A stretch of DNA of 12,075 bases from an uncultured Parasphingopyxis sp. (GTDB lineage: Bacteria > Pseudomonadota > Alphaproteobacteria > Sphingomonadales > Sphingomonadaceae), in the NCBI GenBank assembly GCA_905479515.1, contig CAJQMX010000342.1, forward strand, positions 1 to 12,075, written 5' to 3'. Below the pieces are notes generated by a model. It was not told the DNA's origin and searched no databases. It was given only the letters and a program-made list of their open reading frames with translations. Made by a program: the position numbers and the translations under genes. Shown here in pieces: positions 4,732 through 11,786 of the stretch (positions are counted from its first letter, which is position 1; every line of letters begins with the position of its first letter).

Positions 4732-6165
4732 ATGATAACAGCTTCCGACCCCCGCTCCTTCCTCTACCGTCCCGATGCTCTCGATCCTGATCGCGCGCAA
4801 ACGCTTGCGGCGGAGATCCTGAAAACCGCCGATGATGGCGAACTTTACCTGCAATATAGCGCGAGCGAGGCCTTCGCCTTTGACGATGGCCGCCTGAAGA
4901 CCGCCGATTACAGCACCGAGGCAGGCTTTGGCCTGCGCGGCGTATCGGGTGAGACCACGGCCTTTGCCCATGCCAATGAGATCAGCGAAGCCGCGATCCT
5001 CCGGGCGGGTGAAACGATGCGTCTGCTTGATCCGTCAAATCAGCCGCGCCAGGCGCCGCCGCGCCCCACCAACCGGCATCTCTATACCGATAGCGATCCG
5101 CTCACCCTTGTGCCCTTTGCCGAAAAGGTTGCGCTGTGTCAGCAGATTGATGCGGCCGCCCGGGCGCGTGATCCGCGCGTTGTGCAGGTTACGGCGGGGA
5201 TTTCGGGGTCGTGGAGCGTGGTCGAGATTGTTCGCCCCGATGGCTATGTGGCTACCGATATCCGTCCGCTGGTGCGCCTGAATGTGTCGATCGTTGTCGA
5301 GGAAAATGGCCGCCGCGAAACCGGCTTTTTCGGCATGGGCGGGCGCTATCTTTACGAGCGCCTGTTTGAGCCGGCCAACTGGAACCGCGCGATAGACGAG
5401 GCGCTGGCTCAGGCCGTTGTCAATCTGGGGTCGGAGCCTGCACCGGCCGGCGAAATGCAGGTCGTGCTCGGCCCTGGCTGGCCCGGCGTGTTGCTGCATG
5501 AAGCAATCGGCCACGGCCTGGAAGGCGATTTCAACCGCAAGGGTACGTCCGCCTTTTCCGGGCGGATTGGTGAGCGCGTTGCCGCGCCCGGCGTTACAGT
5601 CGTCGATGATGGATCGATAACGGATCGCCGTGGTTCGCTCTCCATCGATGATGAGGGCACGCCGACTCAGGAAACGGTGCTGATCGAAGACGGTATTCTC
5701 GCCGGTTATATGCAGGACCGGATGAACGCCCGGCTGATGGGCGCTCCTGCCACCGGCAACGGTCGCCGTGAAAGCTTCGCCCATGCGCCGATGCCGCGGA
5801 TGACGAACACCTTCATGCGCGCCGGCAATGATGATCCGGAAGAGATTATGAGCCGGGTGAAGGACGGCATCTTCGCCAAAAGCTTCGGCGGCGGTCAGGT
5901 TGATATCACTAGCGGCAAGTTCGTGTTCAGCTGCACCGAGGCGTATCGGGTGAAGAACGGCAAGATCGGCGCACCGATCAAGGGCGCAACCCTGATCGGC
6001 GACGGCCCGACCGTCCTCACCAAGGTCTCGGCAATCGGCAATGATCTGGAACTCGACGAAGGCATCGGCATTTGCGGCAAGGCGGGTCAGTCTATCCCGG
6101 CGGGCGTAGGTCAGCCGACCCTGCTGGTGGATGGGCTCACCGTGGGCGGTACAGCAACTGGATGA
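4732..6165 (+). CDS. tldD: TldD-type metalloprotease subunit
   Basis: The product is 477 residues, the normal length for TldD. TldD pairs with TldE/PmbA to form a cytoplasmic zinc protease that degrades unfolded peptides, matures microcin B17 and removes the antitoxin CcdA in enterobacteria. The catalytic motif HEAIGHGLEGD (256-266) provides the HExxxH zinc site, which TldE/PmbA lacks, so this is the catalytic TldD subunit. The motif CGKAGQSIP (448-456) near the C-terminus holds the conserved Cys taken to be the third zinc ligand. The start is ATG 4732, preceded by GGGAAG at unusually short spacing; the frame stays open further upstream, but that part overlaps the previous gene and adds no family-like sequence. 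The TGA stop overlaps the ATG of the DUF924 gene (ATGA). No tldE/pmbA lies in the window. Confidence 0.94.
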   Translation: MITASDPRSFLYRPDALDPDRAQTLAAEILKTADDGELYLQYSASEAFAFDDGRLKTADYSTEAGFGLRGVSGETTAFAHANEISEAAILRAGETMRLLDPSNQPRQAPPRPTNRHLYTDSDPLTLVPFAEKVALCQQIDAAARARDPRVVQVTAGISGSWSVVEIVRPDGYVATDIRPLVRLNVSIVVEENGRRETGFFGMGGRYLYERLFEPANWNRAIDEALAQAVVNLGSEPAPAGEMQVVLGPGWPGVLLHEAIGHGLEGDFNRKGTSAFSGRIGERVAAPGVTVVDDGSITDRRGSLSIDDEGTPTQETVLIEDGILAGYMQDRMNARLMGAPATGNGRRESFAHAPMPRMTNTFMRAGNDDPEEIMSRVKDGIFAKSFGGGQVDITSGKFVFSCTEAYRVKNGKIGAPIKGATLIGDGPTVLTKVSAIGNDLELDEGIGICGKAGQSIPAGVGQPTLLVDGLTVGGTATG

Positions 6166-6710
6166 CCGGAGCGCGTTGGCAGGAGGCGGTGCTGGATTTC
6201 TGGTTCGACGAGATCGGCGAACAGGGTTGGTGGCGGCATTCTGACACAACGGACGCAATGATCGCAGAGCGGTTCGGAGACGTGAGGGCCTCGGCGAAGG
6301 GAAAGCGTGCCGAAGCGTTCCTTGGGAGCGCGAATGAAGCGCTCGCCGCCGTCATTCTGTTCGATCAGTTTTCCCGCAATCTTTTTCGGGGCCAGGCGGA
6401 AGCCTTTGCCACCGACGGGCTGGCGCGCTCCATAGCGGACGGTGCCATTGATCGTGGGTACGACAAGGATATGACTGCCGAGCGCCGACAATTCCTCTAT
6501 ATGCCGTTCATGCACAGTGAGGACATTGGGGACCAAGACCGGTCGCTGGCGCTATTCAAGTCGCTCGATAGTGATGGCGCGCTCAAATATGCATATGACC
6601 ATCATGAGCTTATCGAACGCTTCGGTCGTTTCCCGCACCGCAACGCAGCGCTTGGCCGCGAGACGGCACCGGAAGAAAAAGAGGCTGTCGAGAAGGGCAG
6701 CGACTGGTAG
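6162..6710 (+). CDS. DUF924 family protein
   Basis: This is a 182-residue soluble protein with all DUF924 landmarks: VLDFWFDE (10-17), ILFDQFSRNLFRG (65-77), FLYMPFMHSED (111-121) and the C-terminal RFGRFPHRNAALGR (153-166). The family is all-helical with a TPR-like fold and has no established biochemical role. It starts at ATG 6162, overlapping the tldD stop by four bases, which implies translational coupling. The frame is open upstream inside tldD, but the family homology begins at this ATG. The next gene starts 23 bases after its stop. Confidence 0.92.
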   Translation: MTGARWQEAVLDFWFDEIGEQGWWRHSDTTDAMIAERFGDVRASAKGKRAEAFLGSANEALAAVILFDQFSRNLFRGQAEAFATDGLARSIADGAIDRGYDKDMTAERRQFLYMPFMHSEDIGDQDRSLALFKSLDSDGALKYAYDHHELIERFGRFPHRNAALGRETAPEEKEAVEKGSDW

Positions 6711-6733
6711 AGTCCGCACGAAAGGTACACCCG

Positions 6734-7294
6734 ATGTCAGAATTTTTCGATGCACTGACCGACAAGCATATCGCCTTTGTCGAGAAGCAGCCGATGTTCT
6801 TTGTCGCAACCGCCGCGTCCGAGGGCCGGATCAACCTTTCGCCCAAGGGGTATGATGCGTTTCGCATCCTTTCACCGGGCCATGTCGCCTATCTCGATCT
6901 TGGCGGCTCAGGGAATGAAACCCATGCGCACCTCACCGCCGATGGCCGGATCACCATCATGTTCTGTGCGTTTGAGAATCCGGCATTGATCCTCCGCATC
7001 TATGGCCGCGGCGTTCCGGTGTTGCCGCAGGATGCGGGCTGGAGCGCCCTTGCCGCGCATTTCGAGATCCTGCCGGGCACCCGCCAGATTTTCGATATTT
7101 CCGTCGAATCGGTACAGACGAGCTGCGGCTGGGGCGTGCCGATGATGGAGTTGGTCAACGATCGCGAAACGCTCAAAAAATATCACGCCCAGGCCGATCC
7201 CGATTCGTGGAAAGAGAAAACACAGGAACGAACGCGCAGCATAGACGGTCTGCCGACCCGGGCGACCGAACGCTATTTCGGGGTGGATGCATAG
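6734..7294 (+). CDS. Pyridoxamine 5'-phosphate oxidase-family flavoprotein
   Basis: The product is 186 residues and soluble. MFFVATAASEGRINLSPKG (21-39) and TIMFCAFENPALILRIYGRG (74-93) are characteristic of the PNPOx-like split-barrel FMN-binding family. The C-terminal segment TSCGWGVP (129-136) marks the subgroup annotated simply as pyridoxamine 5'-phosphate oxidase family protein, rather than true PdxH. It is likely a flavin-binding oxidoreductase of unknown substrate. AAAGG ahead of the ATG is a plausible ribosome binding site. It is followed after two bases by the DUF2007 gene, which suggests one transcript. Confidence 0.9.
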   Translation: MSEFFDALTDKHIAFVEKQPMFFVATAASEGRINLSPKGYDAFRILSPGHVAYLDLGGSGNETHAHLTADGRITIMFCAFENPALILRIYGRGVPVLPQDAGWSALAAHFEILPGTRQIFDISVESVQTSCGWGVPMMELVNDRETLKKYHAQADPDSWKEKTQERTRSIDGLPTRATERYFGVDA

Positions 7295-7296
7295 CC

Positions 7297-7509
7297 ATGG
7301 CACTTGTGGAACTCGGCCGGTTTTCGAACGGCGTTGAAGCATCGATCATTCGCGGGCGGCTGGCGTCCGATGGAATCGAGGCCCATTGTTTCGACGCTGG
7401 CATGAATATCGCGGAAAGCGTCGGCATCATGATTCCGGTGCGGCTGATGGTCGATGAGGCGGATCTCGAAGCGGCGCGCACGATAATCCGGGAGGCAGAA
7501 GCCCAATGA
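7297..7509 (+). CDS. DUF2007 small protein
   Basis: This is a 70-residue protein beginning MALVELGRFSNGVEASIIRG, with a short alpha/beta fold typical of DUF2007 (putative signal-transducing or metal/ACT-like small proteins). The pattern is strand, then helix (EASIIRGRLASDG), then strand (IEAHCF), and a C-terminal helix (EADLEAARTIIREAE). Its biochemical role is not established. The ATG lies two bases after the PNPOx-family stop, and its own TGA overlaps the ATG of the patatin gene (ATGA). The frame extends upstream to 7207, but that part lies within the previous gene. Confidence 0.85.
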   Translation: MALVELGRFSNGVEASIIRGRLASDGIEAHCFDAGMNIAESVGIMIPVRLMVDEADLEAARTIIREAEAQ

Positions 7510-8318
7510 CGATCGCGCTTGCCCTTGGCGGCGGTGCCGGGCTCGGTTGGGCGCATATCGGCGTGCTGCGTGAGCTGGAAGCGGCGGGTATCGAAATCAA
7601 TGCGCTCGCTGGCACATCAATCGGCGGTGTGGCGTCCATCGCCTTTGCCTCGGGCCGCCTCGAAATATTGGAAGAGCTTGCCCATTCGGCCTCTTCAGTG
7701 CGCTCGGTCGTCCGCTATCTGGGGCTGAACTGGCGTCCCGGCTCGGTGCTGAGTGGCAAGGCTATCGCAAAATTGCTTGATACGCATCTTGGTGACCTGA
7801 CCTTCGAGTCGCTTTCGGTCCCGACGGCGGTTGTTGCCGCCGATCTGCTGAGCGGAGAGGCGGTGATTCTCGATAATGGCCCGGTTTGCGATGCGATTCA
7901 TGCGACAATCGCCCTTCCCGGCATTTTTCAGCCCGTGATGCGTGACGGACGCATTCTGTCGGATGGCGGCGCGGTGATGCCCGTGCCAGTTCTGCCGCTA
8001 AGGGCCATGGCAGCCGGGCGCCCCATCGTCGCGATCAACCTGCAGGGGGATTACCCGGCGCGCCGCAAGGCGGTCGGGATCAGTGATGCAGAAAACCCAA
8101 GGCTTACAACGCTTTCGGTGGTCCGCAGTGCAACCGGATTGATGCTCTCCCAACTGACGCGCCTGTCGCTGGACCGCGACCCGCCGGACCTCGAACTGGC
8201 GCTTCCGGTCGGCCATATCGACACCTCCAATTTCACACGCGCGGAAGACCTGATTGCGATCGGGCGCCGAGCGGCGATCGAGGCAATGCCGGAAATAGAG
8301 CGGCTGGCTCAGTCCTGA
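7506..8318 (+). CDS. Patatin-like phospholipase (RssA-type)
   Basis: The product is 270 residues. The patatin signature is complete: a glycine-rich oxyanion loop LALGGGAGLGWAHIG (5-19), nucleophile elbow GTSIG with Ser38 (36-40), and the catalytic aspartate in DGG (Asp153). It has no signal peptide and no long membrane segment, so it is probably a cytoplasmic or membrane-associated Ser-Asp dyad lipid acyl hydrolase. The RssA/YchK-like group is the closest match by layout, and its natural substrate is unknown. The ATG overlaps the DUF2007 stop by four bases, suggesting coupled translation. It closes the plus-strand run that starts at the zf-CHCC gene; a 153-base gap follows before glnK. Confidence 0.93.
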   Translation: MTIALALGGGAGLGWAHIGVLRELEAAGIEINALAGTSIGGVASIAFASGRLEILEELAHSASSVRSVVRYLGLNWRPGSVLSGKAIAKLLDTHLGDLTFESLSVPTAVVAADLLSGEAVILDNGPVCDAIHATIALPGIFQPVMRDGRILSDGGAVMPVPVLPLRAMAAGRPIVAINLQGDYPARRKAVGISDAENPRLTTLSVVRSATGLMLSQLTRLSLDRDPPDLELALPVGHIDTSNFTRAEDLIAIGRRAAIEAMPEIERLAQS

Positions 8319-8335
8319 TATAAAACTTTTTTTGC

Positions 8336-8370
8336 AGGCCGTGCTTCTCGGAAAACGGGGATTTCGGCCT
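8336..8370 (+). terminator. Weak hairpin after the patatin gene
   Basis: AGGCCG (8336-8341) pairs with CGGCCT (8365-8370) across a 23-base loop, 18 bases after the patatin stop. The following sequence is A/T-rich but has no clean T-run. This is a possible weak terminator. Confidence 0.25.
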
Positions 8371-8374
8371 ATAA

Positions 8375-8391
8375 TTGTAATTTAATTACAA
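8375..8391. promoter_or_regulatory. Perfect AT-rich palindrome upstream of glnK
   Basis: TTGTAATT and AATTACAA flank a central T, giving a 17-base perfect palindrome about 80 bases upstream of the glnK ATG and 31 bases upstream of a TTGACA element. Its symmetry and position suit a transcription-factor operator. It does not match the GC-containing NtrC consensus I know, so the binding protein is unknown. Confidence 0.45.
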
Positions 8392-8421
8392 GAAAATCCA
8401 GCTTCTTATTGCTTTTACTAT

Positions 8422-8450
8422 TTGACAGCTATGTTGCATTGCAGCAATCT
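8422..8450 (+). promoter_or_regulatory. Candidate glnK-amtB promoter
   Basis: A perfect TTGACA (8422-8427) could be a -35 box, although no good -10 lies 16-18 bases later. Alternatively, TGACAG (8423-8428), five bases, then TTGCA (8434-8438) is a degenerate match to the sigma-54 -24/-12 pattern (TGGCAC-N5-TTGCA), but the usually invariant GG is GA here. ATTGC-A-GCAAT (8438-8448) is a perfect 11-base palindrome overlapping the same spot. The promoter is real by necessity; its class is uncertain. Confidence 0.4.
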
Positions 8451-8471
8451 AGTCGTGAACAGGGAGGTAAT

Positions 8472-8810
8472 ATGAAACTCATTATAGCTATCATCAAACC
8501 ATTCAAACTGGATGAGGTCCGCGAGGCCTTGTCCGATGTGGGTGTTCAGGGGATGACCGCGATCGAGGTAAAAGGCTTTGGCCGGCAAAAAGGTCAAACC
8601 GAGGTTTACCGCGGTGCGGAATATGCCACGAACATGGTTCCCAAGATTCGGATCGAAACTGTCGTGAGCGATGATCTTGCGCCGCGTGTCGTCGAAACCA
8701 TCGCGGCTGCCGCGAATACGGACTCGATCGGAGACGGCAAGATATTCACGCTTGATGTTGGTGCTGCACTGCGAATTCGCACCGGCGAAACCGACGACAC
8801 GGCTCTGTAA
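8472..8810 (+). CDS. glnK: PII nitrogen regulatory protein GlnK
   Basis: This is a 112-residue PII protein: MKLIIAIIKPFKLDEVREAL at the N-terminus, T-loop KGFGRQKGQTEVYRGAEY with the uridylylation Tyr51, and C-terminal IGDGKIFTLDVGAALRIRTGE (PII signature 2). It is a trimeric cytoplasmic sensor of 2-oxoglutarate, ATP/ADP and glutamine status that blocks AmtB when nitrogen is plentiful. It starts at ATG 8472 behind a strong AGGGAGGT ribosome binding site; the frame is open further upstream, but homology begins here. It lies 8 bases from amtB, the classical glnK-amtB pair, so GlnK is preferred over GlnB. Nitrogen regulation is expected, and palindromes and a promoter-like element lie directly upstream. 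Confidence 0.96.
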   Translation: MKLIIAIIKPFKLDEVREALSDVGVQGMTAIEVKGFGRQKGQTEVYRGAEYATNMVPKIRIETVVSDDLAPRVVETIAAAANTDSIGDGKIFTLDVGAALRIRTGETDDTAL

Positions 8811-8818
8811 AGGGGATT

Positions 8819-10153
8819 ATGATGCGCTTACTTACGAAAATTTCTGCTATGACGGTGGCGGCCATCGCCGCCGCGCCCGCTTGGGCACAAGACGCCGCTG
8901 AAGCCGCCGAAGAGGTGGCTGTAGCCGTTCCCAACCCCGGCAATAACGCCTGGATGATGACCGCGACGATCCTCGTCCTGCTCATGATCCTCCCCGGCCT
9001 CGCCCTTTTCTATGGCGGCCTTACCCGAACGAAGAACATGCTCTCCACGATGACGCAAGTCGGCGCCGTTTCGGCAATGGCGATGCTTATCTGGGTTATC
9101 TACGGCTACAGCACGGCCTTTGGGCCAGAGGGCAATGCCTTTTTCAGCTGGGGCAATCTGTTCCTCGCGCAAACCACGCCAGACAGTACGGCGGCGACCT
9201 TCTCTGACGAGGTGATCTCCGAATATGTCTTCATCTCGTTCCAGATGACCTTCGCGGCCATCACGGCGGCTCTTGTGCTCGGCGCTCTTGTCGAACGCGT
9301 GAAGTTTGCGGCGGTGATGCTGTTTACGGCCATCTGGCTCACGATCGTCTATTTCCCAATCGCGCATATGGTTTGGGCAGGCGGCGGCTTCCTCTTTGAA
9401 ATGGGCGCTCTCGACTTTGCCGGCGGCACCGTGGTTCACATCAATGCCGGTGTATCGGCGCTGGTTGCTGCGATGATCTTCGGCAAGCGTACCGGCTATC
9501 CCAAGGAACCAATGGCTCCGCATTCACTGACGATGACGATGATCGGCACGGGTCTGCTCTGGGTTGGTTGGTTCGGCTTTAACGCTGGCTCCGAACTCGA
9601 AGCTGACGGCACGGCGGGTCTTGCGATGATCAACACCTTTGTCGCCACGGCATCGGCAGGCCTCTTCTGGATGCTCGCTGAAGCGGTCAACGGCAAGAAA
9701 GCATCGGCACTCGGCCTCTGCTCCGGCATCATCGCCGGTCTGGTTGCGGTCACACCGGCTGCGGGCAACTCTGGTCCGTTCGGCGCGATCTGCCTTGGCG
9801 CTGTCGCCTCGATCGTTTGCTACTATGCGGTTGCGTTCCTCAAGCCGAAGCTCGGTTATGACGACTCGCTCGATGCCTTCGGCATTCACGGCATTGGCGG
9901 CATGGTTGGCGCAATCGGCACCGGCATTGTCTACCAGCCGATCTTTGGTGGCCCCGGTGACGGTTCGGTAGCCATGGGCGCTCAGGTCTGGATCCAGATC
10001 ATCGCTGTTGTTGTCGCGATTGCCTGGGCCGCTGTCGGTACCGCCATCGCAGCCACCATCGCCAAACTGGTTACCGGCGGTCGGGTGAGTGAAGAGGCTG
10101 AACGCGAAGGCCTCGATCTCGCCGAACATGGTGAGCGTGCCTACAACTATTAA
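8819..10153 (+). CDS. amtB: Ammonium transporter AmtB
   Basis: The product is 444 residues. An N-terminal signal peptide of about 23 residues (APAWA|QD) is followed by 11 predicted membrane helices, as usual for AmtB. The twin pore histidines are visible as His207 (GGTVVHINAG) and His357 (DAFGIHGIGG), with conserved Asp199 (GALDFAGG), FGFNAG (252-257) and the loop LPGLALFYGGLTR (58-70). The C-terminal tail GGRVSEEAEREGLDLAEHGERAY is the conserved GlnK-responsive region. The protein acts as a trimeric inner-membrane ammonium channel gated by the adjacent GlnK. ATG occurs twice in tandem (8819 and 8822); the AGGGGA ribosome site is better spaced for the second. A strong terminator follows. Confidence 0.97.
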   Translation: MMRLLTKISAMTVAAIAAAPAWAQDAAEAAEEVAVAVPNPGNNAWMMTATILVLLMILPGLALFYGGLTRTKNMLSTMTQVGAVSAMAMLIWVIYGYSTAFGPEGNAFFSWGNLFLAQTTPDSTAATFSDEVISEYVFISFQMTFAAITAALVLGALVERVKFAAVMLFTAIWLTIVYFPIAHMVWAGGGFLFEMGALDFAGGTVVHINAGVSALVAAMIFGKRTGYPKEPMAPHSLTMTMIGTGLLWVGWFGFNAGSELEADGTAGLAMINTFVATASAGLFWMLAEAVNGKKASALGLCSGIIAGLVAVTPAAGNSGPFGAICLGAVASIVCYYAVAFLKPKLGYDDSLDAFGIHGIGGMVGAIGTGIVYQPIFGGPGDGSVAMGAQVWIQIIAVVVAIAWAAVGTAIAATIAKLVTGGRVSEEAEREGLDLAEHGERAYNY

Positions 10154-10176
10154 GAAATTCGTTCCCGCGAATAACT

Positions 10177-10210
10177 GGGCCGGTGGAGCAATCCGCCGGC
10201 CCATTTTTTT
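10177..10210 (+). terminator. Intrinsic terminator of glnK-amtB
   Basis: An 11-bp stem (10177-10187 with 10192-10202, one G-T pair) carries a GCAA tetraloop and is followed by A and seven T residues (10204-10210). It lies 24 bases after the amtB stop. The T-tract runs into the stop codon of the convergent minus-strand gene. Confidence 0.93.
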
Positions 10211-10502
10211 AGAGGCAGTTGCCTTGGGAACAGGCTGCAACGAGCATGGCAGAAGGGCTCAAAATAATCAGCATGAGCACAAGGCTACAGCATGGAAGCA
10301 AGAATTGACGCTTCCGAACCGCGAGCACTGAAATCACTGTCCAGATACTGAAAGCGGACCAAAAGAGTATCCACGTTCCATTCCCTGCACTACCGAGAGG
10401 GAGCAGCAAGGCATCGGAAAAGTCGAATAGGCTGTAGATCGCCACGGCCAGAAAAAGAGTCGTCGCAAGGGCAAGGGAAACTTCGCCAGCTCGAATACCC
10501 AT
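10209..10502 (-). CDS. Small hydrophobic membrane protein, unknown
   Basis: I do not recognise this 97-residue protein. It has three hydrophobic stretches likely to span the membrane (about residues 8-24, 43-61 and 67-91), separated by short polar loops (including RKRQ at 63-66), and ends in a Cys-containing tail, CSQGNCL. The ATG shares one base with the TAA stop of the desaturase gene upstream (TAATG), and GGAGGATGA precedes it, so translation is probably coupled. Its stop codon falls in the T-tract of the amtB terminator. The base composition is visibly lower in GC than the neighbours, which may mean a poorly conserved or recently acquired gene. The continuous hydrophobic pattern and overlap support a real gene, but conservation has not been tested. 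Confidence 0.6.
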   Translation of the reverse strand: MGIRAGEVSLALATTLFLAVAIYSLFDFSDALLLPLGSAGNGTWILFWSAFSIWTVISVLAVRKRQFLLPCCSLVLMLIILSPSAMLVAACSQGNCL

Positions 10503-11392
10503 TACTGGGAATCATCCTCCCGCCACCGCGCCCTGATCGTATCGCTGGTATCGCGCGACCCGTCATGGCTCCAGCCAGGCGGGCGGATCATATAATTAAG
10601 CTTGTTGCGCAGCCCCGGCACGGTGAACACATCCTTCGCAATGCCGATCCATTCATGGAAGGCCGCCCATAACAGGTTGAAGCTGCCGAGGTTCCTGATG
10701 ATGCCGTACCGCGGCCTGTCCTCGTCTAGCTCGGCGGTGAAGGTGCCGAACATCTTGTCCCAGATAATGAAAACCCCGGCATAATTCCTGTCGAGATAGC
10801 GCGGGTTCGTCGCATGATGGACGCGGTGGTGCGAGGGCGTGTTGAAGATCGCCTCAAACCAGCGCGGCATCCGGCCAATCGTCTCGGTATGGATCCAGAA
10901 TTGATAGACCAGGTTCACGCCGCTCACGAAAATCAGCATCTCGACCGGAAAGCCGATCAGGATGAGCGGCAGGCTGAAGACGAAGGAGAGGCTGAAGAAT
11001 CCGGTCCAGGTCTGCCTGAGCGCGGTCGAGAGATTATAATGCTGGCTCGTATGGTGGATGACATGGCTTGCCCAGAACCAGCGGACCCGGTGGGCGGCGC
11101 GGTGAAACACATAATAGGCCAGATCGTCGAGCAGAAAGGCGACGATCCACGCCCACCAGACATAGCCGATATCGAACAGACGAAACTGGTACAGCCAGAC
11201 TGATAGCGCGATGACAGTCGCGCCGGTCAGCGCGCCGGCGACCGTGCTGCCGGTTCCCAGCAATAGGGAGGTCAGCGTGTCCTTGGCCTCATAGCGGCTG
11301 GGATCGAACCGCCGGGCAACCAGCATCTCGATCAGCACGAGGATGATAAAGGCGGGAACCGCGACCTGGGTCGGGCTTGGCAGTTCGGGCAT
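10502..11392 (-). CDS. Sterol desaturase / fatty acid hydroxylase family membrane protein
   Basis: This is a 296-residue integral membrane protein with the di-iron histidine boxes of the fatty acid hydroxylase superfamily: HRAAH (97-101), HVIHH (110-114), and HHRVHH (188-193), plus His168 in FWIHTE. Hydrophobic segments occupy roughly 11-27, 50-70, 77-96, 131-148 and 149-165. Members use oxygen and two iron ions to hydroxylate or desaturate lipids such as sterols, fatty acids or alkylglycerols; the substrate cannot be told from sequence. The ATG lies one base after the stop of the 130-residue gene upstream, and its TAA overlaps the next ATG, so it is in the middle of a tight four-gene unit with a TIGR01244 protein. 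Confidence 0.93.
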   Translation of the reverse strand: MPELPSPTQVAVPAFIILVLIEMLVARRFDPSRYEAKDTLTSLLLGTGSTVAGALTGATVIALSVWLYQFRLFDIGYVWWAWIVAFLLDDLAYYVFHRAAHRVRWFWASHVIHHTSQHYNLSTALRQTWTGFFSLSFVFSLPLILIGFPVEMLIFVSGVNLVYQFWIHTETIGRMPRWFEAIFNTPSHHRVHHATNPRYLDRNYAGVFIIWDKMFGTFTAELDEDRPRYGIIRNLGSFNLLWAAFHEWIGIAKDVFTVPGLRNKLNYMIRPPGWSHDGSRDTSDTIRARWREDDSQ

Positions 11393-11393
11393 G

Positions 11394-11786
11394 TTAGGGC
11401 CTCCCCAGTCGCGCGGACCAGCTATTCGCTTCGGCTTCGCCCAGGATCAGCGCCGTATCGCCGAACATCGCATCGCCGGTTGCAATCGTCAGCGTATCGC
11501 CGATCTGGGTGGCCGTAGGCGGTGCCCTGAAAACCCGGGCGGCAATCTGCGCGCCGTGGGGACGCAGCAGAACCACCTCTCCGCTTTCCCCCAGCACCAG
11601 CGCCGCGCGTCCGTCCCTGTCGAGCGCAATATCCTTCGGGCGAAAACCGCTATGCGCCTCGCGGGCATGCTGCGCCGCCGCTTCGGGGCTTTCGATCCGG
11701 GGCTCTTTGCCGAGCTTCAGCAGCCAGGCGATACCGGCCAGAACCAGCACCGCAGCGATTGAGCCGAGAAGGACGGTCAGAGTCAT
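11394..11786 (-). CDS. Membrane-anchored hypothetical protein
   Basis: I do not recognise this 130-residue protein. Residues 1-24 (TLTVLLGSIAAVLVLAGIAWLLKLG) form one hydrophobic anchor, probably leaving the remainder outside the inner membrane. The soluble part has repeated short strands (DIALDRDGRAALVLGESGEVVLLRP, then TLTIATG and TALILGEAEANSW), suggesting a small beta-rich domain. The ATG overlaps the TGA of the TIGR01244 gene by four bases, and the stop is one base before the desaturase ATG. Such spacing indicates translational coupling and a shared task with the neighbours. Confidence 0.75.
   Translation of the reverse strand: MTLTVLLGSIAAVLVLAGIAWLLKLGKEPRIESPEAAAQHAREAHSGFRPKDIALDRDGRAALVLGESGEVVLLRPHGAQIAARVFRAPPTATQIGDTLTIATGDAMFGDTALILGEAEANSWSARLGRP

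Noticed and set aside
5035..6258. A 407-codon minus-strand open frame
   Set aside because: It is opposite tldD and shows no family motif; the long open antisense frame is a result of high-GC codon use.
9496..10240. Long minus-strand open frames opposite amtB
   Set aside because: They are shadows of the amtB coding sequence, which has all channel motifs.
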